Counted from the first letter of the stretch, positions 1 through 9,117 are shown. The stretch is 64,000 bases of DNA from Nonomuraea harbinensis (GCF_019396385.1 NZ_JAHKRN010000018.1:89661-153660); one strand, 5' to 3'. Made by a program: numbers and translations. The notes: a model not told the origin generated them from the letters alone.

Positions 1-22
1 TATGTGAGCACCGCTACCGGCC

Positions 23-54
23 GGATGGCCTGCCCGTCGCCGGGCAGGCCATCC
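23..54 (-). terminator. Perfect hairpin terminator after the oligopeptide-binding gene
   Basis: Two 14-base arms (23-36 and 41-54) are perfectly complementary around a 4-base TCGC loop. The hairpin lies about 40 bases past the stop of the lipoprotein gene ending at 96. There is no clear U tract, as is common for GC-rich actinobacterial terminators, and because the structure is symmetric it could also stop transcription arriving from the left. It closes the oppC-oppA unit. Confidence 0.75.
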
Positions 55-95
55 CTGCCTTCACCTGCCTTCGCTAGATCCCCGTACCTCGCCTG

Positions 96-1859
96 CTATT
101 CGACGCCGAGCAAGATGTAGTCGTACATGCTCTGGCCTTCGTTGTAGGCGATGTTGGTGACGCCCTGGCCGCGCATGAGCAGGGCCTTGGCCCAGACCAC
201 GGGCAGCAGGGAGGCGTCCTCCATGACCGCCTTGTCGACTTCCACCCACAGCTTGGCGCGGGCCGTCGCGTCGAGCTCGGCCGAAGCCTGGTCGATCAGA
301 CCGTCGACCTTGTCGCTCTTGACGCTCAGGTTGTAGTTGCCGGCGTCGCGGATGGTGCGGCTGTCGACGATGGCCTGCATGAAGCCGTAACCGTCGGGCC
401 AGTCGGAGCCCCAGCCGTGACCGGCCAGGCCGATGTTGTTCTTCTTGACGTACTCGACGTTGCCGGCGTAGTCGGAGAAGTAGCTGGAGGCCGGGAAGCC
501 CTTGAGGTTGAGCTTGATGTTGGCCTTGGCCAGCGCCTGCTGCATGGCCTCGGCCAGCGCCTTCTCGCGCGGGCGGTCGGCCCGGTAGACCATCGTGGTC
601 TCGAAGCCGTCGGCCTGGCCGCAGGCGGTGAGGGCCTGCTTGGCCTTCTCGACGTCGCCCTTGTTCTCCGGCGTCTGGTAGAGGTCGAACTTCTCCTGGC
701 CGACGATGGGCGGCGGCATGACGTTGGTCGCGATGTCGCCACCGGCGACCGGGCCTCCGTAGGCGGTCTGGTTGGCCACGCGGTCGGCGGCGAACATGAC
801 GGCCTTGCGGCACTCGACGTTGTCCAGCGGCGGGTTGTCCGGGATCACCGAGATGTACCAGAGCCTCGGGATCACCGGGTTGTCCGTGCGGGCCTTCATC
901 GCCGGGTCAGGGAGCACCTTGCCGAGCGCGGCCGGCTGGAGACCGGTGCCGGGGATGTCCAGGTGGATGTCACCGGCGATGAGCTGGTTGTCGAGGTCGT
1001 CGGCGTTGACGTTGAGCTGGACCTCGATGCGGTCGGGCAGCGCGGGACGGTTCGGGTCCGTCGCCGGGTCCCACTGGTCGTTGCGGACCAGGGTGAAGCG
1101 CTTGCCGATCTCGTTGGTCTCGAACTTGTACGGACCGGACGAGACGACCTTCTCCCGGTACTTCGCACCGGTGTCCTTGTCCTTCGGCACCGGAGCCGTC
1201 ATCGGCATCTGGACCACGTAGTCCATCGACGCGAACGGGTTCTTCAGGTGGAAGACGATGGTCTGGTCGTCAGGGGTCTCGATGGCGGAGCTGTAGTCGG
1301 CGTCCGGGGTCTTGTAGACGCCCTTGAAGTCCTTCGGCCAGTCGAGCAGCTCGTTGAGGTACGACGGGCCGTGCGGGAAGGTCTCCTTGTCGAAGGAGCG
1401 GGCCACCGCGTAGGCGACGTCCTTCGACGTGATCGGGGTGCCGTCCTCGAACTTGAGACCCGACTTGATCTTGTACGTCCAGGTCTTGCCGTCGGCGCTC
1501 GGCTCACCGAGGGACTCGGCGAGGTCCGGGATGACGGTGTTGCCCTCGGCGCCCGGTCCGGGCTTGTACATCGTCAGCGTCCGCCAGTAGAACCGGCCGA
1601 AGTTGAACGAGTAGCCGTAGTAGGTGTCGCCGGGGTCGAGGCTGTCCCAGTCGGAGGAGTGCGCGGCCTTGAGGGTCCCGCCCTTCTTGGTGGAAGGGTT
1701 GTAGACCTGGGTGAGGGCGGCATCGGCCGCGGGTTGCGCGGCCGCGCCCGAAGCCGACTGCGCCGGCTGCTGCGTACCGCCCCCTCCGCCGCCGCAGGCG
1801 GAGAGCACCAGGGCGAGCGCCGCTGTCGCGGCCCCTGCCAGTGCGGATTTCCTTCTCAT
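96..1859 (-). CDS. Oligopeptide-type ABC transporter substrate-binding lipoprotein
   Basis: This 587-residue protein is a family 5 extracellular solute-binding protein (OppA/DppA type). It should be tethered outside the membrane and deliver peptides or a similar solute to an ABC permease. The N-terminus has a short basic stretch, a hydrophobic segment and a lipobox ending LSAC (Cys about residue 21), followed by a glycine run and a Gln/Ala/Ser-rich linker typical of actinobacterial lipoproteins. The family pattern then follows: GGTLKAA, a DSLDPG segment, PDLAES, W-x-Y-x-I-K-x-GLKFEDG and S-x-DVAYAVAR. It lies 45 bases after the permease gene on the same strand. The substrate cannot be told from sequence. 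Confidence 0.93.
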   Translation of the reverse strand: MRRKSALAGAATAALALVLSACGGGGGGTQQPAQSASGAAAQPAADAALTQVYNPSTKKGGTLKAAHSSDWDSLDPGDTYYGYSFNFGRFYWRTLTMYKPGPGAEGNTVIPDLAESLGEPSADGKTWTYKIKSGLKFEDGTPITSKDVAYAVARSFDKETFPHGPSYLNELLDWPKDFKGVYKTPDADYSSAIETPDDQTIVFHLKNPFASMDYVVQMPMTAPVPKDKDTGAKYREKVVSSGPYKFETNEIGKRFTLVRNDQWDPATDPNRPALPDRIEVQLNVNADDLDNQLIAGDIHLDIPGTGLQPAALGKVLPDPAMKARTDNPVIPRLWYISVIPDNPPLDNVECRKAVMFAADRVANQTAYGGPVAGGDIATNVMPPPIVGQEKFDLYQTPENKGDVEKAKQALTACGQADGFETTMVYRADRPREKALAEAMQQALAKANIKLNLKGFPASSYFSDYAGNVEYVKKNNIGLAGHGWGSDWPDGYGFMQAIVDSRTIRDAGNYNLSVKSDKVDGLIDQASAELDATARAKLWVEVDKAVMEDASLLPVVWAKALLMRGQGVTNIAYNEGQSMYDYILLGVE

Positions 1860-1904
1860 TGATACCCCTTGTTAGTGGAGATGGGGATGGAGCGTTGGCG
1901 AATG

Positions 1905-2897
1905 TCAGTGAGCCCGGGGGTCGAAGGCGTCCCTCAACCCGTCGCCGAACAGGTTGAAAGCCAGCACGGTGATGAAGATCGCCAGACCGGGGAAGATCAC
2001 GAAGTGCGGGAGCGTGTAGAACCGCACCGCTTCCGAGAGCATGCCGCCCCACGTGGGGGTGGGCGGGTTGATGCCGACGCCGAGGAAGGACAGCGCGGCC
2101 TCGAACAGGATGTTGGCCGGGATGAGCAGGGTCGCGTAGACCAGGATCGGCGCCATCAGGTTGGGCAGGATCTCCCGGAACAGGATGTAGCCGTTGCGTG
2201 CGCCCAGGCTCCTGGCGGCGTCGACGAACTCGCGCTCACGCAGCGACAGCGTCTGGCCGCGGACGATGCGCCCGATGCTGGGCCAGCTGAAGAAGCCGAT
2301 GATGAAGATCAGCATGGCGATCCGCAGCCCGTTGCCCTCCAGCCCGAACCCCTCGTTCGGCATCACGCCGACCAGCGCGATCGCGAAGACGAGCAGCGGG
2401 AAGGCCAGGAACACGTCCATGATGCGGCCGATGATCTGGTCGACCCAGCCGCCGAAGTAGCCGGCGACGACGCCCATGACGGTGCCGATCAGCACCGACA
2501 CGATCGTGGCCAGGAAGCCGATCAGCAGCGAGATGCCGGCCCCGGCGACGATCCGGCTGAAGATGTCGCGGCCGTTGACCGGCTCGACGCCGAGCAGGTG
2601 CTCGGCGCCCATGCCGCCGTAGGCGCCCAGGGGCAGCAGGGTGTTCGGGTCGATCGCGTCCTGGTTGAACTCCAGGGGGTCCTGACCGAACAGGTTGATG
2701 ATGGGCGTGGCGAAGATCGCCATGAGGATCAGCAGGAGCACGGTGATGCCGCCGGCGAGCGCGATCTTGTCGCGCCGCAGCCGCATCCAGGCGATCCGGG
2801 TGAGGGACCGGCCCTGGACGGCTCTGTCCGCTCCGGAAAGCGTGGGCTCCGGCGGCACCTGCGCCGAAGCACCGGAAACGTCGAGCGGTGCGGTCAT
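1905..2897 (-). CDS. ABC transporter permease, OppC/DppC type
   Basis: This 330-residue inner-membrane permease belongs to the OppC/DppC group. It has a cytoplasmic N-terminal tail of about 35 residues, then an OppC_N-type first helix (ALAGGITVLLLILMAIFATP) and about five more helices. The EAA coupling loop reads REREFVDAARSLGARNGYILFREILPN, and the ending GDGLRDAFDPR is standard for the family. It is the first gene of a two-gene unit with the binding protein downstream. No OppB partner and no OppD/OppF ATPase is present in the window: upstream is a 228-base gap and downstream the unit ends in a terminator. It presumably pairs with subunits encoded elsewhere. Confidence 0.93.
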   Translation of the reverse strand: MTAPLDVSGASAQVPPEPTLSGADRAVQGRSLTRIAWMRLRRDKIALAGGITVLLLILMAIFATPIINLFGQDPLEFNQDAIDPNTLLPLGAYGGMGAEHLLGVEPVNGRDIFSRIVAGAGISLLIGFLATIVSVLIGTVMGVVAGYFGGWVDQIIGRIMDVFLAFPLLVFAIALVGVMPNEGFGLEGNGLRIAMLIFIIGFFSWPSIGRIVRGQTLSLREREFVDAARSLGARNGYILFREILPNLMAPILVYATLLIPANILFEAALSFLGVGINPPTPTWGGMLSEAVRFYTLPHFVIFPGLAIFITVLAFNLFGDGLRDAFDPRAH

Positions 2898-2920
2898 GCC
2901 GGATAGCCCCCTGAATTCTC

Positions 2921-2934
2921 AGACGACGTTGTCT
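2921..2934. promoter_or_regulatory. Near-palindrome upstream of oppC
   Basis: AGACGACGTTGTCT is a 14-base near-palindrome with one mismatched pair, 24 bases upstream of the OppC-type permease start. It could be an operator in the leader. No matching regulator gene is adjacent and no promoter could be placed firmly, so this is a weak call. Confidence 0.25.
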
Positions 2935-3104
2935 GGAGTTTCGTCTTTCAGACCGCTTCGTCGCGACCTTCAGGAGGCAGAATGTATGGCCTGAGCTGCG
3001 CTGACTAGCCCCTCAGACCGCTATGTGGCTCAACTGTGATTGACGCGAAACGCATTCGTATCGATCTTGGTGGGATTGTCCACGGCCAGTCCTGGTTGCG
3101 TCTC

Positions 3105-3127
3105 AGATCCGTGACATACGCGGATCT
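3105..3127 (-). terminator. Hairpin overlapping the stop codon of the small membrane protein gene
   Basis: Seven-base arms AGATCCG (3105-3111) and CGGATCT (3121-3127) are perfectly complementary around a 9-base loop. The structure begins inside the stop codon of the gene ending at 3126. There is no U tract, so this is only a possible terminator. Confidence 0.35.
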
Positions 3128-3647
3128 AGCTGATGCCACGTCGCCGGAGAAGATCCTCGATGTCCGAGAAATCGTCATCGCCCTTCGATGCCTTCTTGTT
3201 CTCGACGGCGGGCTTGGCGGCCGCCTGCGGCCGGCCTGCGGCGGGCGCCTGGGCGGGGGTCTTCGCAGAGGTCTTCGCGGAGGTCTTCGCCGGGGCCTCT
3301 GCGGCGGCGGGCGCCCCGGCCTCGGCCTTGCGGAGCTTACGGCCGCGCAGCACGCCGGAGACGACGAACAGCACCACCGAGAGTCCGGCCACGGCCACGC
3401 CCGACCACACCACCGGGTTGAACACCAGGTTGGCCACGAACCCCACGGCGGTGGAGCCGATGGTCCAGATCGCGCGCAGGGCGTCGGTCAGGTAGGCGGC
3501 CAGCGGCAGCAGCGCCCAGGCGAGCATCCGCAGCCCCGAGGCCGCTCCCCTGCGCCGGAACGCCAGGAAGCTCAGCACCAGCCCCGCGGCGGTCAGGCCG
3601 ATGCAGAGCGGGAACCATGCGATCTGTTCGAAACCCATTCGGGACAC
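3126..3647 (-). CDS. Small actinobacterial membrane protein with charged C-terminal tail
   Basis: A 173-residue protein of unknown function. Three or four hydrophobic segments lie in the first 105 residues (PLCIGLTAAGLVLSFLAF, MLAWALLPLAAYLTDAL and a longer VWSGVAVAGLSVVLFVVSGVL stretch). A low-complexity Ala/Lys/Pro linker with AKTSAKTSAKT repeats follows. The acidic-to-basic end DDFSDIEDLLRRRGIS resembles the ending of several actinobacterial membrane proteins I recall, but I cannot name the family. It appears to be a single-gene unit: 228 bases separate it from the permease gene downstream and 172 from the HAD gene upstream. Confidence 0.8.
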   Translation of the reverse strand: MSRMGFEQIAWFPLCIGLTAAGLVLSFLAFRRRGAASGLRMLAWALLPLAAYLTDALRAIWTIGSTAVGFVANLVFNPVVWSGVAVAGLSVVLFVVSGVLRGRKLRKAEAGAPAAAEAPAKTSAKTSAKTPAQAPAAGRPQAAAKPAVENKKASKGDDDFSDIEDLLRRRGIS

Positions 3648-3791
3648 CCCTCGGTATGCGCGTTTCTCTCCATCCTGGCACGCGATCCGGCGTCTGCCCC
3701 TCCTCCGGGAGAACCACCGATCCCTTAGGGGGACCCGGCTCCCGGCCTACGGGATCTCCGGGTTCGCCCCCGAGGCTCACCCGTGCGCCTT

Positions 3792-3815
3792 CTCGCGCCC
3801 GTACGGGAGCGTGAG
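3792..3815 (-). terminator. Possible terminator after the metH-HAD unit
   Basis: Imperfect palindrome (CTCGCG arm at 3792, GTGAG arm ending 3815) with seven consecutive pairs including one G-T. It starts five bases past the HAD gene stop at 3820. No U tract follows. Confidence 0.35.
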
Positions 3816-3819
3816 GGCG

Positions 3820-4464
3820 TCAGGCGGCCAGGAGGGCGCGCAGGTCGGAGGGGCCGACCTCCGCGAGAGAGGAGACCACCAAGCGGCCCGGCGCCGGCTC
3901 CACCGGCAGCAGGCTGGGCACCGCGACCACCGCGCAGCCCGCGGCCGTCGCCGCCGCCACCCCGTTGGGCGAGTCCTCCAGCACCACGCAGCGCACCGGC
4001 TCGACGCCCAGCAGCTGGGCCGCCGTCAGATAGGGCTCCGGGTCGGGTTTGGTGCGGAGGACGTCGTCGGCGGTGACGACGGCGTCGAACCGGTCGCGCC
4101 CCACCTCCTTCAGCACCGCGTCCGCGATCTCCTTGAGCGAGGCGGTCACGAGGGCCACCGGCACCCCTTCGTCACGCAGCGCGTCGAGCAGCTCGGAGGC
4201 GCCCGGCATGACCCGCACGCCGCCCGCCAGGCGGGCCACCATGCCGGTCGCCATCCACTCCCGGACCGTCCACGCGGGCACCGTCGACTCCGACACGGCC
4301 AGCATGTAGTCGACGGTGCGCTCCATGGAGCCGCCGACGAGGTGGGCCTGGTGCCCGGGGGTCCACTGGGCGCCGAGCTGCTCCATCACCTCGGTCTCGA
4401 CCTCCAGCCACACCGTCTCGGTGTCGACCAGGAGGCCGTCCATGTCGAAGAAAACCGCTTCCAC
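3820..4464 (-). CDS. HAD-superfamily phosphatase (beta-phosphoglucomutase-like)
   Basis: A 214-residue haloacid dehalogenase hydrolase with the full catalytic set: FFDMDGLLVDTE (nucleophile Asp8, acid/base Asp10), VTAS for motif II, KPDPEPY for the motif III lysine, and VLEDSPNG for the metal-binding acidic pair. An alpha-helical cap sits between motifs I and II, as in subfamily I (PGMB/GPP type). The substrate is probably a small sugar phosphate but cannot be assigned. The GTG start at 4464 has an AGGGAG ribosome site just upstream. It begins 26 bases after the metH stop on the same strand, so it is probably co-transcribed with metH. Confidence 0.9.
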   Translation of the reverse strand: MEAVFFDMDGLLVDTETVWLEVETEVMEQLGAQWTPGHQAHLVGGSMERTVDYMLAVSESTVPAWTVREWMATGMVARLAGGVRVMPGASELLDALRDEGVPVALVTASLKEIADAVLKEVGRDRFDAVVTADDVLRTKPDPEPYLTAAQLLGVEPVRCVVLEDSPNGVAAATAAGCAVVAVPSLLPVEPAPGRLVVSSLAEVGPSDLRALLAA

Positions 4465-4490
4465 CCGTGCTCCCTGGGACCGACGGACCG

Positions 4491-7400
4491 TCAGACGTTG
4501 AAGTATTTGGCCTCGGGATGGTGCGCGACGAGGGCGGAGGTGGCCTGCTCCGGGTGGAGCTGGAACTCCTCCGACAGCGTGACCCCGATGCGCTCCGGGT
4601 CGAGCAGCTGGAACAGCTGCACCTGGTCCTCGAGGTTGGGGCAGGCGGGGTAGCCGAACGAGTAGCGGCAGCCCTGGATGTTGACCTTGAGCATGTCGTC
4701 GAGCGACTCGTCGCCGCCGATGCCCCACTCCGACCGGGTGCGGGCGTGCCAGTATTCGGCCAGCGCCTCGGTGAGCTGCACCGACAGGCCGTGGAGCTCC
4801 AGGTAGTCGCGGTAGGCGTCCTTGGCGAACAGCTCGGCCGTGGCCTGGGAGATCTTGCTGCCCATGGTGACGACCTGCAGGCCGACCACGTCGGTCTCCC
4901 CCGAGTCCTTGCCCCGGAAGAAGTCGGACAGGCACAGGTGGCGGTCGCGGCGCTGGCGCGGGAACGTGAAGCGGGTGCGCTCGCCGCCCGACTCGTCGAG
5001 GATGATCAGCGAGTCGCCGTCGCTGACGCACGGGAAGTAGCCGTAGACGACGGCCGCCTCCAGCAGGCCCTCGGTCTGCAGCCGCTCCAGCCACATGCGC
5101 AGCCTCGGCCGGCCCTCGGCCTCGACCAGCTCCTCGTAGCCGGGGCCGTCGCCGCCCCTGGTCGGCTTGAGCCCCCACTGGCCGAGGAACAGCGCCCGCT
5201 CGTCGAGGAAGGCCGCGTAGTCGGCCAGCGGGATGCCCTTGACGATGCGGTCGCCGTGGAACGGCGGCTTCGGCACCGGGTTGTCGGCGGCCACGTCGGA
5301 GCGGGACGGCAGCTCCTCGACGGGGGTGCGGTCGAGCTTGGCGCCGGTCTTGACCCGCCGCTGGCGCAGCGGCGGCAGCTGGGCGCCGGCCACACCGCGC
5401 TTGACCGCCATGATGGCGTCCATCAGGCGCAGGCCCTCGAAGGCGTCGCGGGCGTAGCGGACCTCGCCCGCGAACAGCTCGGCGAGGTCCTGCTCGACGT
5501 AGGCGCGGGTGAGCGCGGCGCCGCCGAGCAGCACGGGGTACTTCTCGGCCAGGCCCCTGGAGTTGAGCTCCTCGAGGTTCTCCTTCATGACCACGGTCGA
5601 CTTGACCAGCAGGCCGGACATGCCGATGACGTCGGCCTTCTGCTCGTCGGCGGCCTCCAGGATGGCCGAGACGGGCTGCTTGATGCCGAGGTTGACGACC
5701 TCGTAGCCGTTGTTGGACAGGATGATGTCGACGAGGTTCTTGCCGATGTCGTGCACGTCGCCCTTGACGGTGGCCAGCACGATGCGGCCCTTCGTCTCGC
5801 CCTCGACCCGCTCCATGTGCGGCTCCAGCTGGGCGACGGCGGCCTTCATCACCTCGGCCGACTGCAGCACGAACGGCAGCTGCATCTGGCCGGAGCCGAA
5901 CAGCTCGCCGACCGTCTTCATGCCGTCGAGCAGCACGTCGTTGATGATCTCCAGGGCGGGCCGCTGGGTCAGCGCGTCGTCGAGGTCGGTCTCCAGGCCC
6001 TTGCGCTCGCCGTCGATGATGCGCCGCTTGAGCCGCTCCCACAGCGGCAGCGCGGCCAGCTCCTCGGCCTTGCCGGCGCGCAGGGCCGCCGCGTCGACGC
6101 CCTCGAACAGGTCCATGAACCGCTGCAGCGGGTCGTAGCCCTCGCGCCGCCGGTCGTAGACCATGTCGAGGGCGACCTGGCGCTGCTCGTCGGGGATGCG
6201 CGCCATCGGCACGATCTTGGACGCGTGGACGATGGCGGAGTCGAGGCCGCCGTTGACGCACTCGTTGAGGAAGACCGAGTTGAGCACCATGCGGGCGGCC
6301 GGGTTGAGGCCGAAGCTGATGTTGGAGACGCCGAGCGTGGTCTGTACGCCGGGGTAGCGGCGCTTGAGCTCGCGGATGGCCTCGATGGTCTCCAGGCCGT
6401 CGCGCCTGGTCTCCTCCTGGCCGGTGGCGATGGGGAAGGTGAGGCAGTCGACGATGATGTCGTCGACCCGCATGCCCCAGTTGCCCGTCAGGTCGTCGAC
6501 GAGGCGGCTGGCCACGCGCACCTTGTGGTCGGCGGTGCGGGCCTGGCCCTCCTCGTCGATGGTGAGCGCCACCACGGCGGCGCCGTGCTCGCGCACCAGC
6601 CGCATGATCCGCTGGAAGCGGGAGTCGGGGCCGGTGCCGTCCTCGTAGTTGACGGAGTTGACCGCGGCGCGGCCGCCGAGCATCTCCAGCCCGGCGCGCA
6701 GCACCTCCGGCTCGGTCGAGTCGAGCATGATCGGCAGGGTGGAGGCGGTGGCCAGCCGGAACGCCAGCTCCTTCATGTCGGCCACGCCGTCGCGGCCCAC
6801 GTAGTCGACGCACAGGTCGAGCATGTGGGCGCCGCCGCGCGCCTGGTCGCGGGCCGTCTCCACGCAATCGTCCCAGCGGCCTTCCAGCATGGCCTCGCGG
6901 AAGGCCCTGGAGCCGTTGGTGTTGCACCGCTCGCCGATGGCCAGGAAGGAGGTGTCCTGGCGGAACGGGATCGTCTGGTAGAGGGAGGAGACGCCGGGCT
7001 CGGGGTGCGGGCGGCGGCGGACGACCTCCCGGCCGTGCACCCGCTCGACCACCTGGCGCAGGTGCTCGGGGGTGGTGCCGCAGCAGCCGCCGACGATGGA
7101 CAGGCCGTAGTCGCGGACGAAGGTCTCGTGGGCGGTCGTCAGCTCCTCGGCGCTCAGCGGGTAGTAGGCGCCGTCGGAGGTGAGCACGGGCAGGCCGGCG
7201 TTGGGCATGCACGACAGCCGCAGCCGCGAGTGGCGGGCGAGGTAGCGCAGGTGCTCGCTCATCTCGGCGGGGCCGGTGGCGCAGTTGAGGCCGATCACGT
7301 CGACGCCGAGCGGCTCGATCGCGGTGAGGGCGGCGCCGATCTCGGAGCCGAGCAGCATGGCGCCGTTGGTCTCGATCGTCACCTGGGCGATGATCGGCAC

Positions 7401-7955
7401 GTCGCGCCCGGCCGCGTCGATCGCCCGCTTCGCGCCGAGCACGGCGGCCTTGACCTGCAGCAGGTCCTGGGAGGTCTCGACGATGAGCGCGTCGGCGCCG
7501 CCGGCGATCAGGCCGGCCGCGTTGTCGCGGTAGGCGTCGCGCAGGACGGCGAACGGCAGGTGGCCGAGCGTGGGCAGCTTCGTGCCGGGACCCATCGAGC
7601 CGAGCACGAAACGCGGCCGGTCGGGCGTGGACCAGTGGTCGGCGCGCTCCCTGGCGATCCTGGCGCCGGCCTCGGAGTATTCGTAGACGCGGTCGCCGAT
7701 GTCGTACTCGCCGAGCGCGGCGAGGTTGGCGCCGAACGTGTTGGTCTCCACGCAGTCGACGCCGACGGCGAAGTAGGCGTCGTGGACGCCCGCGACGATG
7801 TCGGGGCGGGTGACGTTGAGCACCTCGTTGCAGCCCTCGTGGCCCTGGAAGTCGTCGAGGGTCGGGTCGTGGGCCTGGAGCATCGTTCCCATGGCGCCGT
7901 CGGCGACGACGACTCGCTGGGACAGCACTTCTCGAAATGACCGGGCGATGCTCAT
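4491..7955 (-). CDS. metH: Cobalamin-dependent methionine synthase
   Basis: A 1154-residue MetH that transfers the methyl group of 5-methyltetrahydrofolate to homocysteine through cobalamin. All four modules are visible. The N-terminal homocysteine barrel starts VVVADGAMGTMLQ and has its zinc cysteines in GLNCATGP and GGCCGTTPEH (about residue 290). The pterin barrel follows. The cobalamin domain carries the DVHDIG histidine near residue 734. The C-terminal reactivation domain has RYSFGYPACP near residue 1101. The ATG at 7955 was chosen because it begins exactly at the conserved MSIARSFREVLSQR start and has a GGAG upstream; the open frame continues 89 residues further without family resemblance. 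A HAD phosphatase follows downstream. Confidence 0.97.
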   Translation of the reverse strand: MSIARSFREVLSQRVVVADGAMGTMLQAHDPTLDDFQGHEGCNEVLNVTRPDIVAGVHDAYFAVGVDCVETNTFGANLAALGEYDIGDRVYEYSEAGARIARERADHWSTPDRPRFVLGSMGPGTKLPTLGHLPFAVLRDAYRDNAAGLIAGGADALIVETSQDLLQVKAAVLGAKRAIDAAGRDVPIIAQVTIETNGAMLLGSEIGAALTAIEPLGVDVIGLNCATGPAEMSEHLRYLARHSRLRLSCMPNAGLPVLTSDGAYYPLSAEELTTAHETFVRDYGLSIVGGCCGTTPEHLRQVVERVHGREVVRRRPHPEPGVSSLYQTIPFRQDTSFLAIGERCNTNGSRAFREAMLEGRWDDCVETARDQARGGAHMLDLCVDYVGRDGVADMKELAFRLATASTLPIMLDSTEPEVLRAGLEMLGGRAAVNSVNYEDGTGPDSRFQRIMRLVREHGAAVVALTIDEEGQARTADHKVRVASRLVDDLTGNWGMRVDDIIVDCLTFPIATGQEETRRDGLETIEAIRELKRRYPGVQTTLGVSNISFGLNPAARMVLNSVFLNECVNGGLDSAIVHASKIVPMARIPDEQRQVALDMVYDRRREGYDPLQRFMDLFEGVDAAALRAGKAEELAALPLWERLKRRIIDGERKGLETDLDDALTQRPALEIINDVLLDGMKTVGELFGSGQMQLPFVLQSAEVMKAAVAQLEPHMERVEGETKGRIVLATVKGDVHDIGKNLVDIILSNNGYEVVNLGIKQPVSAILEAADEQKADVIGMSGLLVKSTVVMKENLEELNSRGLAEKYPVLLGGAALTRAYVEQDLAELFAGEVRYARDAFEGLRLMDAIMAVKRGVAGAQLPPLRQRRVKTGAKLDRTPVEELPSRSDVAADNPVPKPPFHGDRIVKGIPLADYAAFLDERALFLGQWGLKPTRGGDGPGYEELVEAEGRPRLRMWLERLQTEGLLEAAVVYGYFPCVSDGDSLIILDESGGERTRFTFPRQRRDRHLCLSDFFRGKDSGETDVVGLQVVTMGSKISQATAELFAKDAYRDYLELHGLSVQLTEALAEYWHARTRSEWGIGGDESLDDMLKVNIQGCRYSFGYPACPNLEDQVQLFQLLDPERIGVTLSEEFQLHPEQATSALVAHHPEAKYFNV

Positions 7956-8262
7956 GCGCTCCAGCTTATCGGCTGCGCCACACGGGATCCCCCGCCCGCC
8001 GGGCCCCGCCTCGCACGTCCAGCGCCTGGTGCGACGCCCTCCCCTCCGGAAGGGGACACACCAGGACAAGGCGGCGAAGAACCGTCCTCCGGCAAGGCCC
8101 GCGGGCTCAGCTCGCAGCGTACGCCGCTCCGCCCCGTCCCTCGCCTGACCTGGCGTTCCATCACAGGCTGTACGGCGGGAGCCACTGATCGCGCTTACCA
8201 CGTGACAGGAGTACCTCCTCACCGCATAGGCTTAGCGCGATGGTGCAGACAGGAGGCGACAC
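7956..8262. other. Divergent intergenic region between metH and the PAC2 gene
   Basis: These 307 bases hold no convincing gene. On the metH strand, 8025-8065 can fold into nested stems: a 9-pair outer stem CCTGGTGTG/CGCACCAGG with one G-T pair, and a 6-base inner stem TCCCCT/AGGGGA. This places a structured element about 70 bases before metH. I could not match it to a SAM or cobalamin riboswitch consensus. On the other strand an AGGAGG ribosome site at 8251-8256 serves the PAC2 gene. Confidence 0.5.
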
Positions 8263-9117
8263 GTGATCGAGCTCGAAGGGCTCCCCGAGCTCGTCGACCC
8301 GGTGCTCATTGCCGCGTTCGAAGGGTGGAACGACGCGGGCGAGGCCTCGAGCGGTGTGATCGCCCATCTCGAGTCCGCCTGGAAGGCCGAGCCGCTGGCC
8401 GAGCTGGACCCTGACGACTACTACGACTTCCAGGTCACCCGCCCCGTCGTGGAGATGGGCGACGGGCTGACCCGGTCGATCATCTGGCCGACGACGAGGC
8501 TGCTGCGGGCCCGGCCGCCGGGCAGCGAGCGCGACGTGGTGCTGCTGCGCGGCATCGAGCCCAACATGCGCTGGCGGTCGTTCTGCGCCGACATCATCGA
8601 CGTCTGCCGGGAGCTGGGCGTCGACATGGCCGTCATGCTGGGCGCGCTGCTCAACGACTCGCCGCACACCCGTCCGGTGCCGGTCCTCGGCTCGGCCACC
8701 GACGACGGCCTGGCTCGCTCCATCAACCTGGAGCTGAGCCGCTACGAGGGCCCGACGGGCATCGTCGGGGTGCTGCAGCACGCGTTCGGCCGCGCCGGTC
8801 TGAGCGCCGTCACGCTGTGGGCGTCGGTGCCTCACTACGTGGCCCAGCCGCCCAACCCGAAGGCCACGCTGGCGCTGCTGCGCCGGTTGGAGGACGTGCT
8901 GGACATCCCGATGCCGCTGGGCGACCTCGACGAGGAGGCCCGCGCGTGGGAGCACGGCGTCGACGAGCTGGCCTCGCAGGACAGCGAGGTGGCCGAATAC
9001 GTCAAGGAGCTGGAGGAGCGCAAGGACGCGGCGGAGCTGCCCGAGGCGAGCGGCGACGCGATCGCGGCAGAGTTCGAGCGCTACCTGAGGCGCCGCGACC
9101 GCGACACCGACGGCTGA
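8263..9117 (+). CDS. PAC2-family protein (proteasome assembly chaperone-like)
   Basis: A 284-residue protein starting MIELEGLPELVDPVLIAAFEGWNDAGEASS, the standard opening of actinobacterial PAC2 proteins, which share a fold with eukaryotic proteasome-assembly chaperones. Its role in bacteria is not established. The C-terminal third (about 225-284) is a highly charged helical tail with KELEERKDAAELPE and RYLRRRDRD. The GTG start at 8263 has AGGAGG seven bases upstream. An ATG at 8240 opens only a 9-codon frame that closes across this start. It is monocistronic and divergent from metH. Confidence 0.9.
   Translation: MIELEGLPELVDPVLIAAFEGWNDAGEASSGVIAHLESAWKAEPLAELDPDDYYDFQVTRPVVEMGDGLTRSIIWPTTRLLRARPPGSERDVVLLRGIEPNMRWRSFCADIIDVCRELGVDMAVMLGALLNDSPHTRPVPVLGSATDDGLARSINLELSRYEGPTGIVGVLQHAFGRAGLSAVTLWASVPHYVAQPPNPKATLALLRRLEDVLDIPMPLGDLDEEARAWEHGVDELASQDSEVAEYVKELEERKDAAELPEASGDAIAAEFERYLRRRDRDTDG

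Noticed and set aside
2971..3000. AGGAGG followed by an 8-codon frame beginning ATGTATGGC on the + strand
   Set aside because: No gene follows on that strand, so it is not a leader peptide; likely chance.
4467..7940. A 1157-codon open frame on the + strand opposite metH
   Set aside because: It mirrors metH codon structure (antisense of a high-GC gene), is rich in Val/Gly/Asp/Arg/His runs and resembles no family.
8178..8195. GGAGCCACTG near the metH promoter, similar to part of a cobalamin riboswitch
   Set aside because: It is on the strand opposite metH and no surrounding B12-riboswitch elements are present.
8240..8266. Upstream ATG before the PAC2 gene
   Set aside because: Opens only nine codons and closes across the chosen GTG start; a leader role is not supported.
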